DNA from: Gammaproteobacteria bacterium
GTDB taxonomy: Bacteria > Pseudomonadota > Gammaproteobacteria > Pseudomonadales > Pseudohongiellaceae
NCBI GenBank assembly: GCA_009692305.1
Contig: SHZK01000008.1
Location: forward strand, 36,441-100,440
DNA: 64,000 bases
Direction: 5' to 3'
Shown: in pieces, positions 10,147-18,016 of the stretch
How the letters are laid out: every line of letters starts with the position of its first letter
Position numbering within the stretch: position 1 is the stretch's first letter
Position numbers and translations under genes: made by a program
Notes under the pieces: model-generated
Seen by the model: only the letters and a program-made list of their open reading frames with translations
Told to the model about the DNA's origin: nothing
Database searches by the model: none

Positions 10147-10863
10147 TTATAAGCCAAGCTCGGACTTCAGTTTTGCAATACGCCGCTTCGCTTCCTTGGG
10201 TTCGACCTTGCGGCCAATCTTGTCTGGCAAGGGCAAAGGCAGATCGAGCGTCAGGGTCTCGCCCAGAATTACGCGTTGGCACAGCAGGTTGTAGTTGTAT
10301 TCGAACACCGGCAACGCTTTCGCCTCCGATTCGTTCGCCAGCAGGTACCAGCCGGTTGCCTTGCCGGCGAAATAGACTGCCTCATGACTCCAGTTGTGCT
10401 CTCGCTTTGGTGATGGCGCCGAACAGGCTTCGATGTATGCCTGCCGGGTCGAGGGTAAGCCGAACAGATCGAAACCCTGCTCGCAGGCACGCACCAGGGC
10501 CGCGATAGACGGCAGATAATCCTGTGACTTGATCACGCGATTCGCGGCCTGCACGATCTGCGCAGGCGCATACTGCTCCAGATTGCTGAGCCAGTATTGC
10601 TTGGCGATGATCAGGCTCTCGGCATCGGCGAATGCTTTGTGAAACTGGTTGTGATAGGCAAACTCGAACTCGGCGAAGATCTGGTTGATGGCGTCGACAT
10701 GATCGGGCGATCTGTCAGCATCAAACTCACCGCCAGGCTCCGCTACACCAACGCGCGTATTCGTGGACTGAGTTTTACTCGGCCCAGCTGCGGTCAGCGA
10801 TGCGCTGGAACTTTTCTTTAATCCTTTGCTGGTTTGTTCCAACAAGGGTTTGATTTTCTGCAT
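10147..10863 (-). CDS. Replication protein P-like
   Basis: The 238-residue protein resembles chromosomal relatives of phage replication protein P, the helicase-loader family. Supporting segments are DAINQIFAEFEFAYHNQFHKAF, YWLSNLEQYAP, ANRVIKSQDYLPSIAALVRACE and ARQAYIEACSAPSPK-type sequence around the middle. The start is uncertain: ATG at 10863 overlaps the upstream DnaT-like gene by about 89 bases, and a GTG at 10884 is also possible. The overlap and shared strand suggest translational coupling with the DnaT-like gene, so the two products probably act together in primosome or helicase loading. That role is inferred from family and context. Confidence 0.72.
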   Translation of the reverse strand: MQKIKPLLEQTSKGLKKSSSASLTAAGPSKTQSTNTRVGVAEPGGEFDADRSPDHVDAINQIFAEFEFAYHNQFHKAFADAESLIIAKQYWLSNLEQYAPAQIVQAANRVIKSQDYLPSIAALVRACEQGFDLFGLPSTRQAYIEACSAPSPKREHNWSHEAVYFAGKATGWYLLANESEAKALPVFEYNYNLLCQRVILGETLTLDLPLPLPDKIGRKVEPKEAKRRIAKLKSELGL

Positions 10864-11980
10864 GGGTAATATCCGCGCTGCCACTCTGTTTCAGCTGCCG
10901 CGCCCAATCCTGTTTGATAAATTGAAGAAAGACCGTGTTCCAGGAAGACTTCACCTGTTGACTGTCGCGCCAATACATGACGAATTCAGGAATCTTGCCG
11001 CGCGCATACTGTTCGTCAATTTCAGCGAGCTGCAAAATTTCATAACAGTCAGAACTTGGCTGCCAGTCTGCAGGAATCGCGCGCGGTGTATCATCATAGC
11101 CAAATGCAGCGGAGAATTTCGCCCATTGCCGACGAATGTGTTCGATGAACTTCGTATTCCAGGCACCGTGTACCAGACCGCGCTCGCGCCAGTACAGCAC
11201 AAACTCGGGAATCGCATCTTCGATGAAACTGCCGTTGATGCCGGAGTTTACCAAAATGCCCACCGCGTCCTCACTGGGCCGCCAGCTGGCAGACATCGTG
11301 CTGGAATTTTCCCAGGACCCCTGCCGCGTCTGCTCATTACGCCATTCCCGCAACACGTGTTTGTAGAACGCCATGCCCCAGGAGGAACGCGCCTGACCAC
11401 GATCACGCCAGTAACTTATAAACTCGGGTACCAGCGCATGAATAAAAGGCTCCGGAATACTCTGTTGCAGGCAATATTGAATCCAGTCAGCTTCCGGTTG
11501 CCAGTTAGGCGGCATCAATGTCCCACTACCCGGAGTCTGGATCGGGTTTCCCGGCGCAGTCGTGCTGGCGGGTGGCCGTGCGGTAGTGCCGGAGAGAGTG
11601 CCGGAGAGAGTGCTCGAAGGAGTGCCGGGGAGAATGCCGGTGCGAGTGCCGGAAACGGTGCTAGCTGCACCGCCAGTCCCCTCATCGATCGCGAAGAAAT
11701 AGCTCAGATTCGAATTGGTGGCCGGGTCAAGCAGCAACATGCCGATGCCCTGCAGACTCGCCTGCACGCGCTTGATGTCTACCAGCGCCCAGAATGGAAA
11801 CAGCTCCAGCAATTGTGCGTCACTCAGTTCCAGCCACTGGCGATTGTTGTGGGTGCGCGTCGGTCGCTGCGCAATCAGGTACGCCAGTTCCTGCAACATG
11901 ACCGCCTCTTCCAAACCGATAGTCGCCGCCAGTGTTGGCGAGATTAGCAAGGATCGTTCCGGTAGCAGTGAGGTTGACAT
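10775..11980 (-). CDS. DnaT-domain protein with three tandem DnaT domains
   Basis: DnaT-like domains bind single-stranded DNA in replication restart. The 401-residue product has a helical N-terminal domain (1-95), a Gly/Thr/Pro-rich linker (about 105-155) and three copies of a ~60-residue unit at roughly 156-215, 229-288 and 302-361. Each copy has a W.P..D start, a central PEF..YWR and a final helix with W, for example VPEFISYWRDRGQARSSW, IPEFVLYWRERG and IPEFVMYWRDSQQVKSSW. This is the DnaT C-terminal domain in triplicate. The start at 11980 lacks a clear ribosome-binding site. It overlaps the P-like gene downstream and is divergent from the kinase at 12133. Confidence 0.78.
   Translation of the reverse strand: MSTSLLPERSLLISPTLAATIGLEEAVMLQELAYLIAQRPTRTHNNRQWLELSDAQLLELFPFWALVDIKRVQASLQGIGMLLLDPATNSNLSYFFAIDEGTGGAASTVSGTRTGILPGTPSSTLSGTLSGTTARPPASTTAPGNPIQTPGSGTLMPPNWQPEADWIQYCLQQSIPEPFIHALVPEFISYWRDRGQARSSWGMAFYKHVLREWRNEQTRQGSWENSSTMSASWRPSEDAVGILVNSGINGSFIEDAIPEFVLYWRERGLVHGAWNTKFIEHIRRQWAKFSAAFGYDDTPRAIPADWQPSSDCYEILQLAEIDEQYARGKIPEFVMYWRDSQQVKSSWNTVFLQFIKQDWARQLKQSGSADITHAENQTLVGTNQQRIKEKFQRIADRSWAE
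11586..11657. repeat. 12-bp minisatellite inside the DnaT-like gene
   Basis: Six tandem, partly diverged copies of a 12-base unit with consensus GTGCCGGAGAGA run from 11586 to 11657. Because the unit is a multiple of three, it encodes a four-residue Ser/Gly/Thr-rich repeat (SGTL-like) in the linker between the N-terminal domain and the first DnaT domain. Copy-number change would alter linker length without breaking the frame. Confidence 0.85.
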
Positions 11981-12132
11981 CGATTGGCTTTGCGAAAGTG
12001 GTTCGGTGACAAATAGTCTTGAAGAAAATAATGCTATCACAGGAGTATTGTGCGAACACGGCGGAGTTACTTGGCTTCTGCTTTTAACTGTGGGATAAAT
12101 CCATGTAAATCAAGGCCCGAATTCTATCCACA

Positions 12133-13032
12133 ATGTATCAACATATTATCGACCAGTTTATACAGCAGGAATTACTGCCAGATGCCTACCGGCAGGATAT
12201 TTCCCGCTGGTATCTGCCACTGGTCGCCGAGCTGCACGCCTTGCGTCAGCATACGGCGCCCGCGACCCTGCTGGTGGGCATTAACGGCGCCCAAGGTACG
12301 GGCAAGTCCACGCTGGCGAAACTATTGGTGCAGCTGCTGCGGTCCCGCAATCAACACGCGGTGCAACTATCCATCGATGACTTTTACCTAAGTAAACCGC
12401 AGCGCGCGCAACTCGGCCAGCAGGTGCATCCATTATTGGCTACGCGCGGCGTACCTGGAACGCACGACGTGCAGCGTCTGCTACAAACCCTGCAAGCACT
12501 TAGCGGCGCGGGTGCGGATGCTGACACAGTGTTGCCAGGCTTCGACAAGGCCAGTGACGACACCATGGCGCCCGCGCAGTGCCGCAAGGTGCGCGGCCCC
12601 GTTGACATTATTATCCTCGAAGGCTGGTTTATCGGAGTGCAACCGCAGGCAGCAGCTGATTTGCAGGAGCCTCTGAACACACTGGAGCAAACTGAAGATA
12701 AAGACGGATTGTGGCGACGCTATGTAAACGCGCAACTCGGCGGCGATTATAAGCAGGTATTCGCGCGCATGCACAAATTAATCATGTTGCAGGCACCGGG
12801 CTTTGAGCAGGTGCTGGAGTGGCGCAGTCTGCAGGAGCAAAAACTGCGACAGTCAACCCGGTCAAACGGAGGTATGGACGCAAATCAGATCGGACGATTT
12901 ATTCAACATTTCGAGCGCCTGACGCGCCACTGTTTGCAGACACTGCCACCGCGCGCGAACATCGTGTTCGAACTCAATCAGCAGCATCAGGTAGTGAATC
13001 GAACTGACCACGCTGCCGTGCAAACTCGGTAA
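12133..13032 (+). CDS. P-loop kinase of the D-glycerate 3-kinase family
   Basis: The 299-residue protein has a Walker A motif GINGAQGTGKST (49-60), then LSIDDFYLSK, the downstream HPLLATRGVPGTHD, and a Walker-B-like IIILEGWFIGV. This set is typical of the GlxK-unrelated D-glycerate 3-kinase family (plant GLYK, yeast Tda10), related to uridine and pantothenate kinases. A likely activity is ATP-dependent phosphorylation of D-glycerate or a similar small metabolite in the cytoplasm. It stands alone, divergent from the DnaT-like gene. Substrate assignment is by family only. Confidence 0.82.
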   Translation: MYQHIIDQFIQQELLPDAYRQDISRWYLPLVAELHALRQHTAPATLLVGINGAQGTGKSTLAKLLVQLLRSRNQHAVQLSIDDFYLSKPQRAQLGQQVHPLLATRGVPGTHDVQRLLQTLQALSGAGADADTVLPGFDKASDDTMAPAQCRKVRGPVDIIILEGWFIGVQPQAAADLQEPLNTLEQTEDKDGLWRRYVNAQLGGDYKQVFARMHKLIMLQAPGFEQVLEWRSLQEQKLRQSTRSNGGMDANQIGRFIQHFERLTRHCLQTLPPRANIVFELNQQHQVVNRTDHAAVQTR

Positions 13033-13204
13033 CATTGCCCTCTGCGCACCCTCTCAAATAGCAGCAGTCTCGTGCACGAGAGATCCGGGCTAACACTGCA
13101 CACATGGCCAGCAATGCATGCTTTCAGTAGTTGCCGCGAGCAACCCTAGCCGCTTTGTCAAACAGGTTTACAAGAATGCCAACGAGGCTGGCGCCGAACG
13201 TACC

Positions 13205-13876
13205 TTATTTCTGCGCCAGCGTATGCCTGATCCATTCGCCGATCTCCACGATCTGCTGCGGACACACCGAATGCTCCATGGGATAACTGCAATACTCGGG
13301 AAAGAAGCCCAGATTCTGCAGCGTGGCCAGACTCTTCAAGCCCAATGCCTCTGGCACTACCGAGTCATAAGTGCCGTGACAAATAAGCACCGGAATCGAA
13401 TTTTGCACAGGGTTAATCTGAATACTGGCGGCAGTAGCGAAATAAGTTGAGAGCGCCATGATGCCGCCCAGCGTTTTTGGATAGGTAAGCCCCGCCTCAA
13501 ACGCGACCGCGCCACCCTGGGAGAAACCGGCGACGATAATGCGCTCACTGGCAATGCCTCGCGCAATTTCCCTGTCAATAAAATCATGCACCCAGCGCGC
13601 TGACTGCATCAGTTGCTGCTGATCAACGTGCCGGTCGATGTCCATCAGCTTGATGTCGTACCAGGCGGGCATTACGTAACCGTTGTTAATTGTTACAGGA
13701 ATTTCTGGCGCATGGGGAAAAATAAAGCGAATACCAAAATCCCCAGGCAGATTGAGCTGCGGCACGATGGGAGCGAAGTCATTGCCGTCTGCACCGAGGC
13801 CGTGTAACCAGATGATGGTGGCGTTAACCTTTACACCTTTGGGCGCTTCGAGTTCGATGGCGGGCAGTAATGTCAT
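13205..13876 (-). CDS. Carboxylesterase/acyl-protein thioesterase-like hydrolase
   Basis: A 223-residue cytoplasmic alpha/beta hydrolase of the phospholipase/carboxylesterase family. It begins with ATIIWLHGLGADGNDF (oxyanion region), has the nucleophile elbow GFSQGGAVAFEAG, then HGTYDSVVP with the catalytic Asp and YPMEHSVCP with the catalytic His. Length and motifs fit bacterial EstB/YpfH-like enzymes that cleave short acyl esters. There is no signal peptide. The 170-base gap on its downstream side (13033-13204) holds no gene that I recognise. Confidence 0.9.
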   Translation of the reverse strand: MTLLPAIELEAPKGVKVNATIIWLHGLGADGNDFAPIVPQLNLPGDFGIRFIFPHAPEIPVTINNGYVMPAWYDIKLMDIDRHVDQQQLMQSARWVHDFIDREIARGIASERIIVAGFSQGGAVAFEAGLTYPKTLGGIMALSTYFATAASIQINPVQNSIPVLICHGTYDSVVPEALGLKSLATLQNLGFFPEYCSYPMEHSVCPQQIVEIGEWIRHTLAQK

Positions 13877-13933
13877 GGAAGCAATCTCTCTACAATGTTG
13901 CAGTGCAAATTCAAATAATAAAATAAAACCCCC

Positions 13934-14056
13934 GGGGTCAGGTCTTGCATGGCGCTTTCATATGTGTAGCAAGGTCCAGCCTAATCGGTGATGGATGCAC
14001 CATGCAAGACTTGACCCCGTAAATGTGCGCATGATTCGGGGTCAGGTCTTGCATGG
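13934..14056. repeat. GGGGTCAGGTCTTGCATGG repeat cluster (three copies)
   Basis: Three copies of a ~19-base sequence lie upstream of the lyase gene: GGGGTCAGGTCTTGCATGG at 13934-13952, an inverted copy CATGCAAGACTTGACCCC at 14001-14018, and a direct copy at 14038-14056. The first two form a palindrome. A related block, including the flanking GTGATGGA.GCACCA, recurs at 16826-16859. These are short dispersed repeats of the REP/RAYT-associated type; no transposase is present in the window. Confidence 0.8.
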
Positions 14057-14129
14057 TGTTCGCCAAACTGGACAAAGCACCACAACGGAGCTACCTTCAA
14101 TTCGTCCTATGCCACCAATGGAGGCGCTT

Positions 14130-15686
14130 GTGCGCAGCACTCAATTCCAATATCACCAAGCTTTGGTCCGGCCTGTCTGGCTGATTCTGGGTCTCTCTGT
14201 CGCCGCCGCGTCTCTGCTGTCGACCCTGGCGCAGGCGCAAGTGCCTGCGCGTGACCAGGCAGAAAACCGCGATGGTTTCTACTGGCTCAACGAGCAAAAC
14301 AAGGCCTCGTTGCTCATGCTCACCGAAGAGGGAATCATCACCAGAGAGCTGGCGGCGAATATTGCCGGTTCACTCACCCAGGTAATCGCGGATGGCGACA
14401 AGCCCGGCGCGGCCCGCTCACGCGATTACCTGGTGGTTGAGGCGGACATGATCGACATCGGCGGTCCCGAGGTGTCGCGGCTCCATTCGGGGCGGTCGCG
14501 GCAGGACCTGGGACAAACTTCGACGCGTTTGTTTCTGCGCGACGCGTTCCTCGAGTCCTATGCTCAGTTCATCGACGCGCGGGTGGCGCTGCTGGCCATG
14601 GCAGAACAGCATCCCCATGCCATCCTGCCTTTCTATACCCACGGCGTGCAGGCGCAGCCCACGTCGCTGGGGCATTATCTCGGCGGCTATCTGCAGGCGA
14701 TGACGCGCAGCTCGGATCGTTACCAGCAGGCGTGGGCGCGGCTCAATTTGTCGCCGCTGGGTGGTGCCGCGGGTGGTACTTCGAGTTTTCCGGTTGACCG
14801 CGCGCGCCTGGCGGAGTTGCTCGGCTTCGACGATGTGCTGGTCAACTCTTTCGATGCCGGTCAGATCGCCAATCAGGATAACGGCGTCGAGTTGGCGACG
14901 GTCGCGGCCTCCGCTGCGTTGACCGTCAGCATGTTCGCTGCCGATCTCACGGTTCAGTACGCCGATCCCCATCCCTGGTTTCAACTGACCGAAGGGGCGC
15001 AGACCGGCATCAGCAGCATCATGCCGCAGAAGCGCAACCCGATAGGCCTCGAGCGGCTGCATCTCACGACTAGCACGGTGACCGGCGCGGCCGTTACTTA
15101 TTTGATCCAGTCGAACAACGTGATGTCCGGCATGGGTGACTACAAGGGCGACCAGCCGCTGCAGGTGGTGCGCCAGCTCGGTAGTATGTACGCGGACTTC
15201 AGCAACATGCTCGAAGCTCTCGTGTTCGATCCGGAGCGGGCCCTGGCCGAAGTCAACAACGACTATTCGATGACCACCGAGCTCGCCGATATTCTGCAAC
15301 GAGATTCCGAGGTGCCGTTTCGGGTGGGACATCACTTCGCTTCCGACATAGTCTCCTATGGCCGCGAGCGCAATTTGAAACCGGCGGAAATTCCCTATGA
15401 AGTGGCGCAGATGCTGTTTACAGAATCCTGGAAGGCGTATGGGAGGGCTGAAGAGCGCCTGCCCTTGACCGAGCCTCAATTCCGCCTGGCGCTAACCGGC
15501 GAGAACATGATCGACTCCGCAAGGCCGGTTGGCGGCCCGCAAAAGGAAGAAGTGCTGCGCATGCTGGCTGCCGAGAAGGCGCGCATTCAAGCTGACCTTG
15601 AGTGGCTGGCCGCCACTTCCCGCAAGCTCAACGACGCCACCCAGATGCGGGCGGCGGGAGTGGCTGCATTGTTGGGGTATCGGTAG
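14130..15686 (+). CDS. Exported argininosuccinate lyase-like protein (fumarase/aspartase superfamily)
   Basis: The protein has the superfamily signature GISSIMPQKRNP near residue 290 and the ASL-type N-terminal RLHSGRSRQD and middle TSSFPVDR. Unlike cytoplasmic ArgH, it carries a signal peptide: the first ~39 residues have a long hydrophobic core (WLILGLSVAAASLL) ending in AQAQ. I chose GTG at 14130 because GGAGG sits five bases upstream, giving 518 residues. Upstream in-frame ATGs at 14109 and 14118 have no ribosome-binding site. The reaction is probably a beta-elimination releasing fumarate or a related unsaturated acid in the periplasm; the substrate is unknown. The next gene is an exported PqqB-like hydrolase on the opposite strand. 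Confidence 0.8.
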   Translation: MRSTQFQYHQALVRPVWLILGLSVAAASLLSTLAQAQVPARDQAENRDGFYWLNEQNKASLLMLTEEGIITRELAANIAGSLTQVIADGDKPGAARSRDYLVVEADMIDIGGPEVSRLHSGRSRQDLGQTSTRLFLRDAFLESYAQFIDARVALLAMAEQHPHAILPFYTHGVQAQPTSLGHYLGGYLQAMTRSSDRYQQAWARLNLSPLGGAAGGTSSFPVDRARLAELLGFDDVLVNSFDAGQIANQDNGVELATVAASAALTVSMFAADLTVQYADPHPWFQLTEGAQTGISSIMPQKRNPIGLERLHLTTSTVTGAAVTYLIQSNNVMSGMGDYKGDQPLQVVRQLGSMYADFSNMLEALVFDPERALAEVNNDYSMTTELADILQRDSEVPFRVGHHFASDIVSYGRERNLKPAEIPYEVAQMLFTESWKAYGRAEERLPLTEPQFRLALTGENMIDSARPVGGPQKEEVLRMLAAEKARIQADLEWLAATSRKLNDATQMRAAGVAALLGYR

Positions 15687-15701
15687 CGCTTCATAACAAT
15701 G

Positions 15702-15787
15702 AATAAATGGGGTCAGAGTAAAAATACAGTACTGTATTTTCACTCTGACCCCATTTATTACCCCATTTATTGTTGACCCCATTTATT
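15702..15787. repeat. GGGGTCAGAGTAAAAATACAGT palindrome
   Basis: An almost perfect 58-bp palindrome (15702-15759, one mismatch), centred on ACAGT/ACTGT with arms ATAAATGGGGTCAGAGTAAA and its complement, followed by two partial copies of CCCCATTTATT to 15787. It lies between the convergent lyase and PqqB-like genes and may act as terminator for both. Longer relatives with a central loop occur at 27939 and 29195. Confidence 0.9.
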
Positions 15788-15791
15788 GAAA

Positions 15792-16733
15792 CTACAGCGG
15801 GAAGCGCACACCCTCGCGTGCAATATTGAATCCTGCAGCAATCACTGCCTTGCTCTCGATACTTTCCGCATCCAGCAACGGATTCGTGTGATTGATATGA
15901 ATGAACCAGATGCGTGCGCGCTCTTCCGCTGACAATGCCGCGAACAGGTCCATGGACTCGGACACGAATGGATGGGGAATCCGGGACATGTCGCGATCTC
16001 CCAGTTCGCCATCGGCAAAAAAGGTGGCGTCCAGCAGGGCATAGTCCACGCTGCGCACCAGTTCAGTGATATCAGTGTCCCAGTCAGACCATTTGTTGAT
16101 GTCCGGTATGAACAACGCAGTCCGCTCTGGTCCAGTTATCCGGTAGCCCACAGTCTCTGAATACTCATCCCGATGCGGCACCAGAAAAGGCACAACTGTC
16201 ACCTGTTCCAGAGCCACCGCCTGCTGATCCTGCAGAGTTCTCAATTCGATATTTTCCAGTTCCACCAACTGGCTCCATGGCCCGTTATTCTGCAAAAACG
16301 CACTCATGCGCGGCATGGCATACACAGGTACTGCTGCTGCACCCATCGCCTCACGCCCAAGAAACATCAGGCCGGAATAGTGGCCGATATGTGCATGTGT
16401 CAGGAAAATCCCGTTCAATGCAGCGCGACTTGCAGGTGCTTCCACTTGTAGCGCATACAGTTGTTCTGGCAGCTGCGGAGTCGCTTCAAACAGATAGTGC
16501 CGGTTCAGAGCGGGCATGATGAGAGCTAACGCGGTCGGAGTACGGCGCAATTCTGCAGCCTCCCAACCCGGCAGGCAGTGCGGCTGATAGCAGCCGGCTT
16601 GCGGATAACCAGCATCCTGGACGACACCGAGGACGAACAGGTAAGGACCAGTTTCTGCGGCCAGACTGAACCCCGGATGCAGACTGACCATAACAATTAC
16701 TACAAGGGCTCTAACGAGAGAGGGCATAAGCAT
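15792..16733 (-). CDS. Exported PqqB-like metallo-beta-lactamase-fold hydrolase
   Basis: The 313-residue protein begins with a signal peptide (MLMPSLVRALVVIVMVSL, cleavage after about SLAA). The mature part starts with LGVVQDAGYPQAGC, resembling the PqqB N-terminus, followed by FLTHAHIGHYSGL, a variant of HxHxDH with Gly in place of Asp, then PHRDEYSETVGYRI, DATFF and a late FIHINHTNP. It is probably a periplasmic metal-dependent hydrolase. No other pqq genes are nearby, so a role in PQQ synthesis is not supported. It is convergent with the exported lyase. Confidence 0.78.
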   Translation of the reverse strand: MLMPSLVRALVVIVMVSLHPGFSLAAETGPYLFVLGVVQDAGYPQAGCYQPHCLPGWEAAELRRTPTALALIMPALNRHYLFEATPQLPEQLYALQVEAPASRAALNGIFLTHAHIGHYSGLMFLGREAMGAAAVPVYAMPRMSAFLQNNGPWSQLVELENIELRTLQDQQAVALEQVTVVPFLVPHRDEYSETVGYRITGPERTALFIPDINKWSDWDTDITELVRSVDYALLDATFFADGELGDRDMSRIPHPFVSESMDLFAALSAEERARIWFIHINHTNPLLDAESIESKAVIAAGFNIAREGVRFPL

Positions 16734-16825
16734 AGCCTGCGAACATGAATGCGTGCTGCCAAATATACAGCAGATTCCAACCGTTTACTTTTCGCGATTT
16801 TTTTCGCGACAATTCGCGATAGATA

Positions 16826-16975
16826 GGTGATGGAAGCACCAAGCAAGACTTGACCCTGGTGTTGCTGTGAATGGGCAGGGGTTCGAATACGGGTAAATCC
16901 AGAACCTGCGCCGAGATTGGCGAGAGCAGCAACAGCGTAAAATCAAGTAACCTGACCCCTTGATTTCTTCCCGGT
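16826..16975. repeat. Dispersed repeat fragments between PqqB-like and LysR genes
   Basis: 16826-16859 repeats the block found at 13986-14018 (GTGATGGAAGCACCAAGCAA followed by GACTTGACCCTGG). At 16940-16975 AAATCAAG and CTTGATTT flank a TAACCTGACCCC segment, another small palindrome with the same CTGACCCC core. The AT-rich part just before contains TTTCGCGA/TCGCGA palindromes. I see no gene in 16734-16979. Confidence 0.7.
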
Positions 16976-16979
16976 GTTC

Positions 16980-17879
16980 TCAATTCAGTGCCTTATCCGC
17001 ACGCAAGCGTTCTACGGCAAGGTCGATGAAGGCGCGGGCTTTCTTCGATGCATGGCGACCTTCCCGGTGCACGACGTGGATGGGCAACGCCGCGGGCTCG
17101 TATTGACTGAGCACGGTTTTGAGCTGACCAGCACGCAAGAATTCCGCAATCTGGTACGACAGCAGCCGGGTCAGGCCAAATCCGCCAATTGCCGCGGCGA
17201 TGGCTGAATCATTGGTGGAAGTAGTAAAGCGCGATTGCAACTTGATCACGCGCGCCACACCGTCTTCCATCAGAGTCCACTCGGGCGAGGGCGCCATGCT
17301 ATTGGCCGAAATGATGGTGTGATTCTGCAGGTCACCGGGTTTTTTCGGCAGACCATGTGCTTTCAGGTAACCAGGCGCAGCGCAAATAACCCGGCGTACC
17401 TGCCCGACTCGAATCGATTGCATCGATGAATCGGTTAATTCACCAATGCGGATGGCCACATCGATACCCTCGTCCATCATGTTAACGACGCGATCCAGAA
17501 ACAGGCAGGTGGCGCTGACTTCAGCATAGGTCTGCAGGTATTCCGCCACGATCGGCGTAACAAATTTGCTGCCGAACAACACCGGGGCAGTGAGTACGAG
17601 CCTGCCGCGCGGAGCGCCGTGTCTGCCGCCGACAGATTCTTCCGCCTCACTGAGCTCGGCAATAATTCTGCGGCAATCCTCGACATAGCGTGCGCCGGCA
17701 TCAGTGACGCGCAGCTTGCGCGTGGTGCGGGTGAGCAAGCGCACATGCAGCTGCGTCTCCAGTTCATTAATGGCGCGCGTGACTGCCGGCGGTGAAATAT
17801 TCAGTTTCCGTGCCGCAGCTGCGAAACCGTTGGTATCCACGACCGCGATGAAAATGCTGATCAGATTGAATTTGTCCAT
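16980..17879 (-). CDS. LysR-family transcriptional regulator
   Basis: A 299-residue regulator. The N-terminal winged helix reads FAAAARKLNISPPAVTRAI then LETQLHVRLLTRTTRKLRVT, the LysR DNA-binding domain. The rest is a periplasmic-binding-like effector domain containing GRLVLTAPVLFG and IDVAIRIGEL. The start is the ATG at 17879 (MDKFNLIS), eight codons inside a longer frame, because LysR proteins begin close to the first helix. It is divergent from the AhpD/TPR chimera; an inverted repeat between the two is a probable binding site. Confidence 0.95.
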   Translation of the reverse strand: MDKFNLISIFIAVVDTNGFAAAARKLNISPPAVTRAINELETQLHVRLLTRTTRKLRVTDAGARYVEDCRRIIAELSEAEESVGGRHGAPRGRLVLTAPVLFGSKFVTPIVAEYLQTYAEVSATCLFLDRVVNMMDEGIDVAIRIGELTDSSMQSIRVGQVRRVICAAPGYLKAHGLPKKPGDLQNHTIISANSMAPSPEWTLMEDGVARVIKLQSRFTTSTNDSAIAAAIGGFGLTRLLSYQIAEFLRAGQLKTVLSQYEPAALPIHVVHREGRHASKKARAFIDLAVERLRADKALN

Positions 17880-17920
17880 TATTCCATAATAAGAAATAGT
17901 CAATTGAAAATATATAGAAT

Positions 17921-17946
17921 TCTAATTATTAAATGGACCAATTAGA
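17921..17946. promoter_or_regulatory. Probable LysR operator (TCTAATT-N12-AATTAGA)
   Basis: A perfect seven-base inverted repeat, TCTAATT and AATTAGA, separated by 12 bases, contains the T-N11-A type core expected for LysR regulators. It lies in the 137-base gap between the divergent LysR and AhpD/TPR genes, about 70 bases before the latter, where a LysR protein would control both. Confidence 0.6.
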
Positions 17947-18016
17947 CTTTCCCCACTCGCTGATGAATCAGCCAGACAAACCCGCTTAACCTAATCAACA
18001 AACCAAGGAGTTTCAC

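Noticed and set aside
13995..14129. Earlier start for the exported lyase
   Set aside because: The extra 45 codons lie in the repeat cluster; GGAGG before the GTG at 14130 and the signal peptide fix the start there.
14418..15479. A 353-codon minus-strand frame opposite the lyase gene
   Set aside because: Shadow of the GC-rich real gene; Arg/His-rich translation without any recognisable motif.
15792..16733. PQQ biosynthesis locus
   Set aside because: Only a PqqB-like protein with a signal peptide is present; no pqqA, C, D or E nearby.
16711..16983. A 90-codon minus-strand frame between the PqqB-like and LysR genes
   Set aside because: It runs through dispersed repeat sequence and has no ribosome-binding site.
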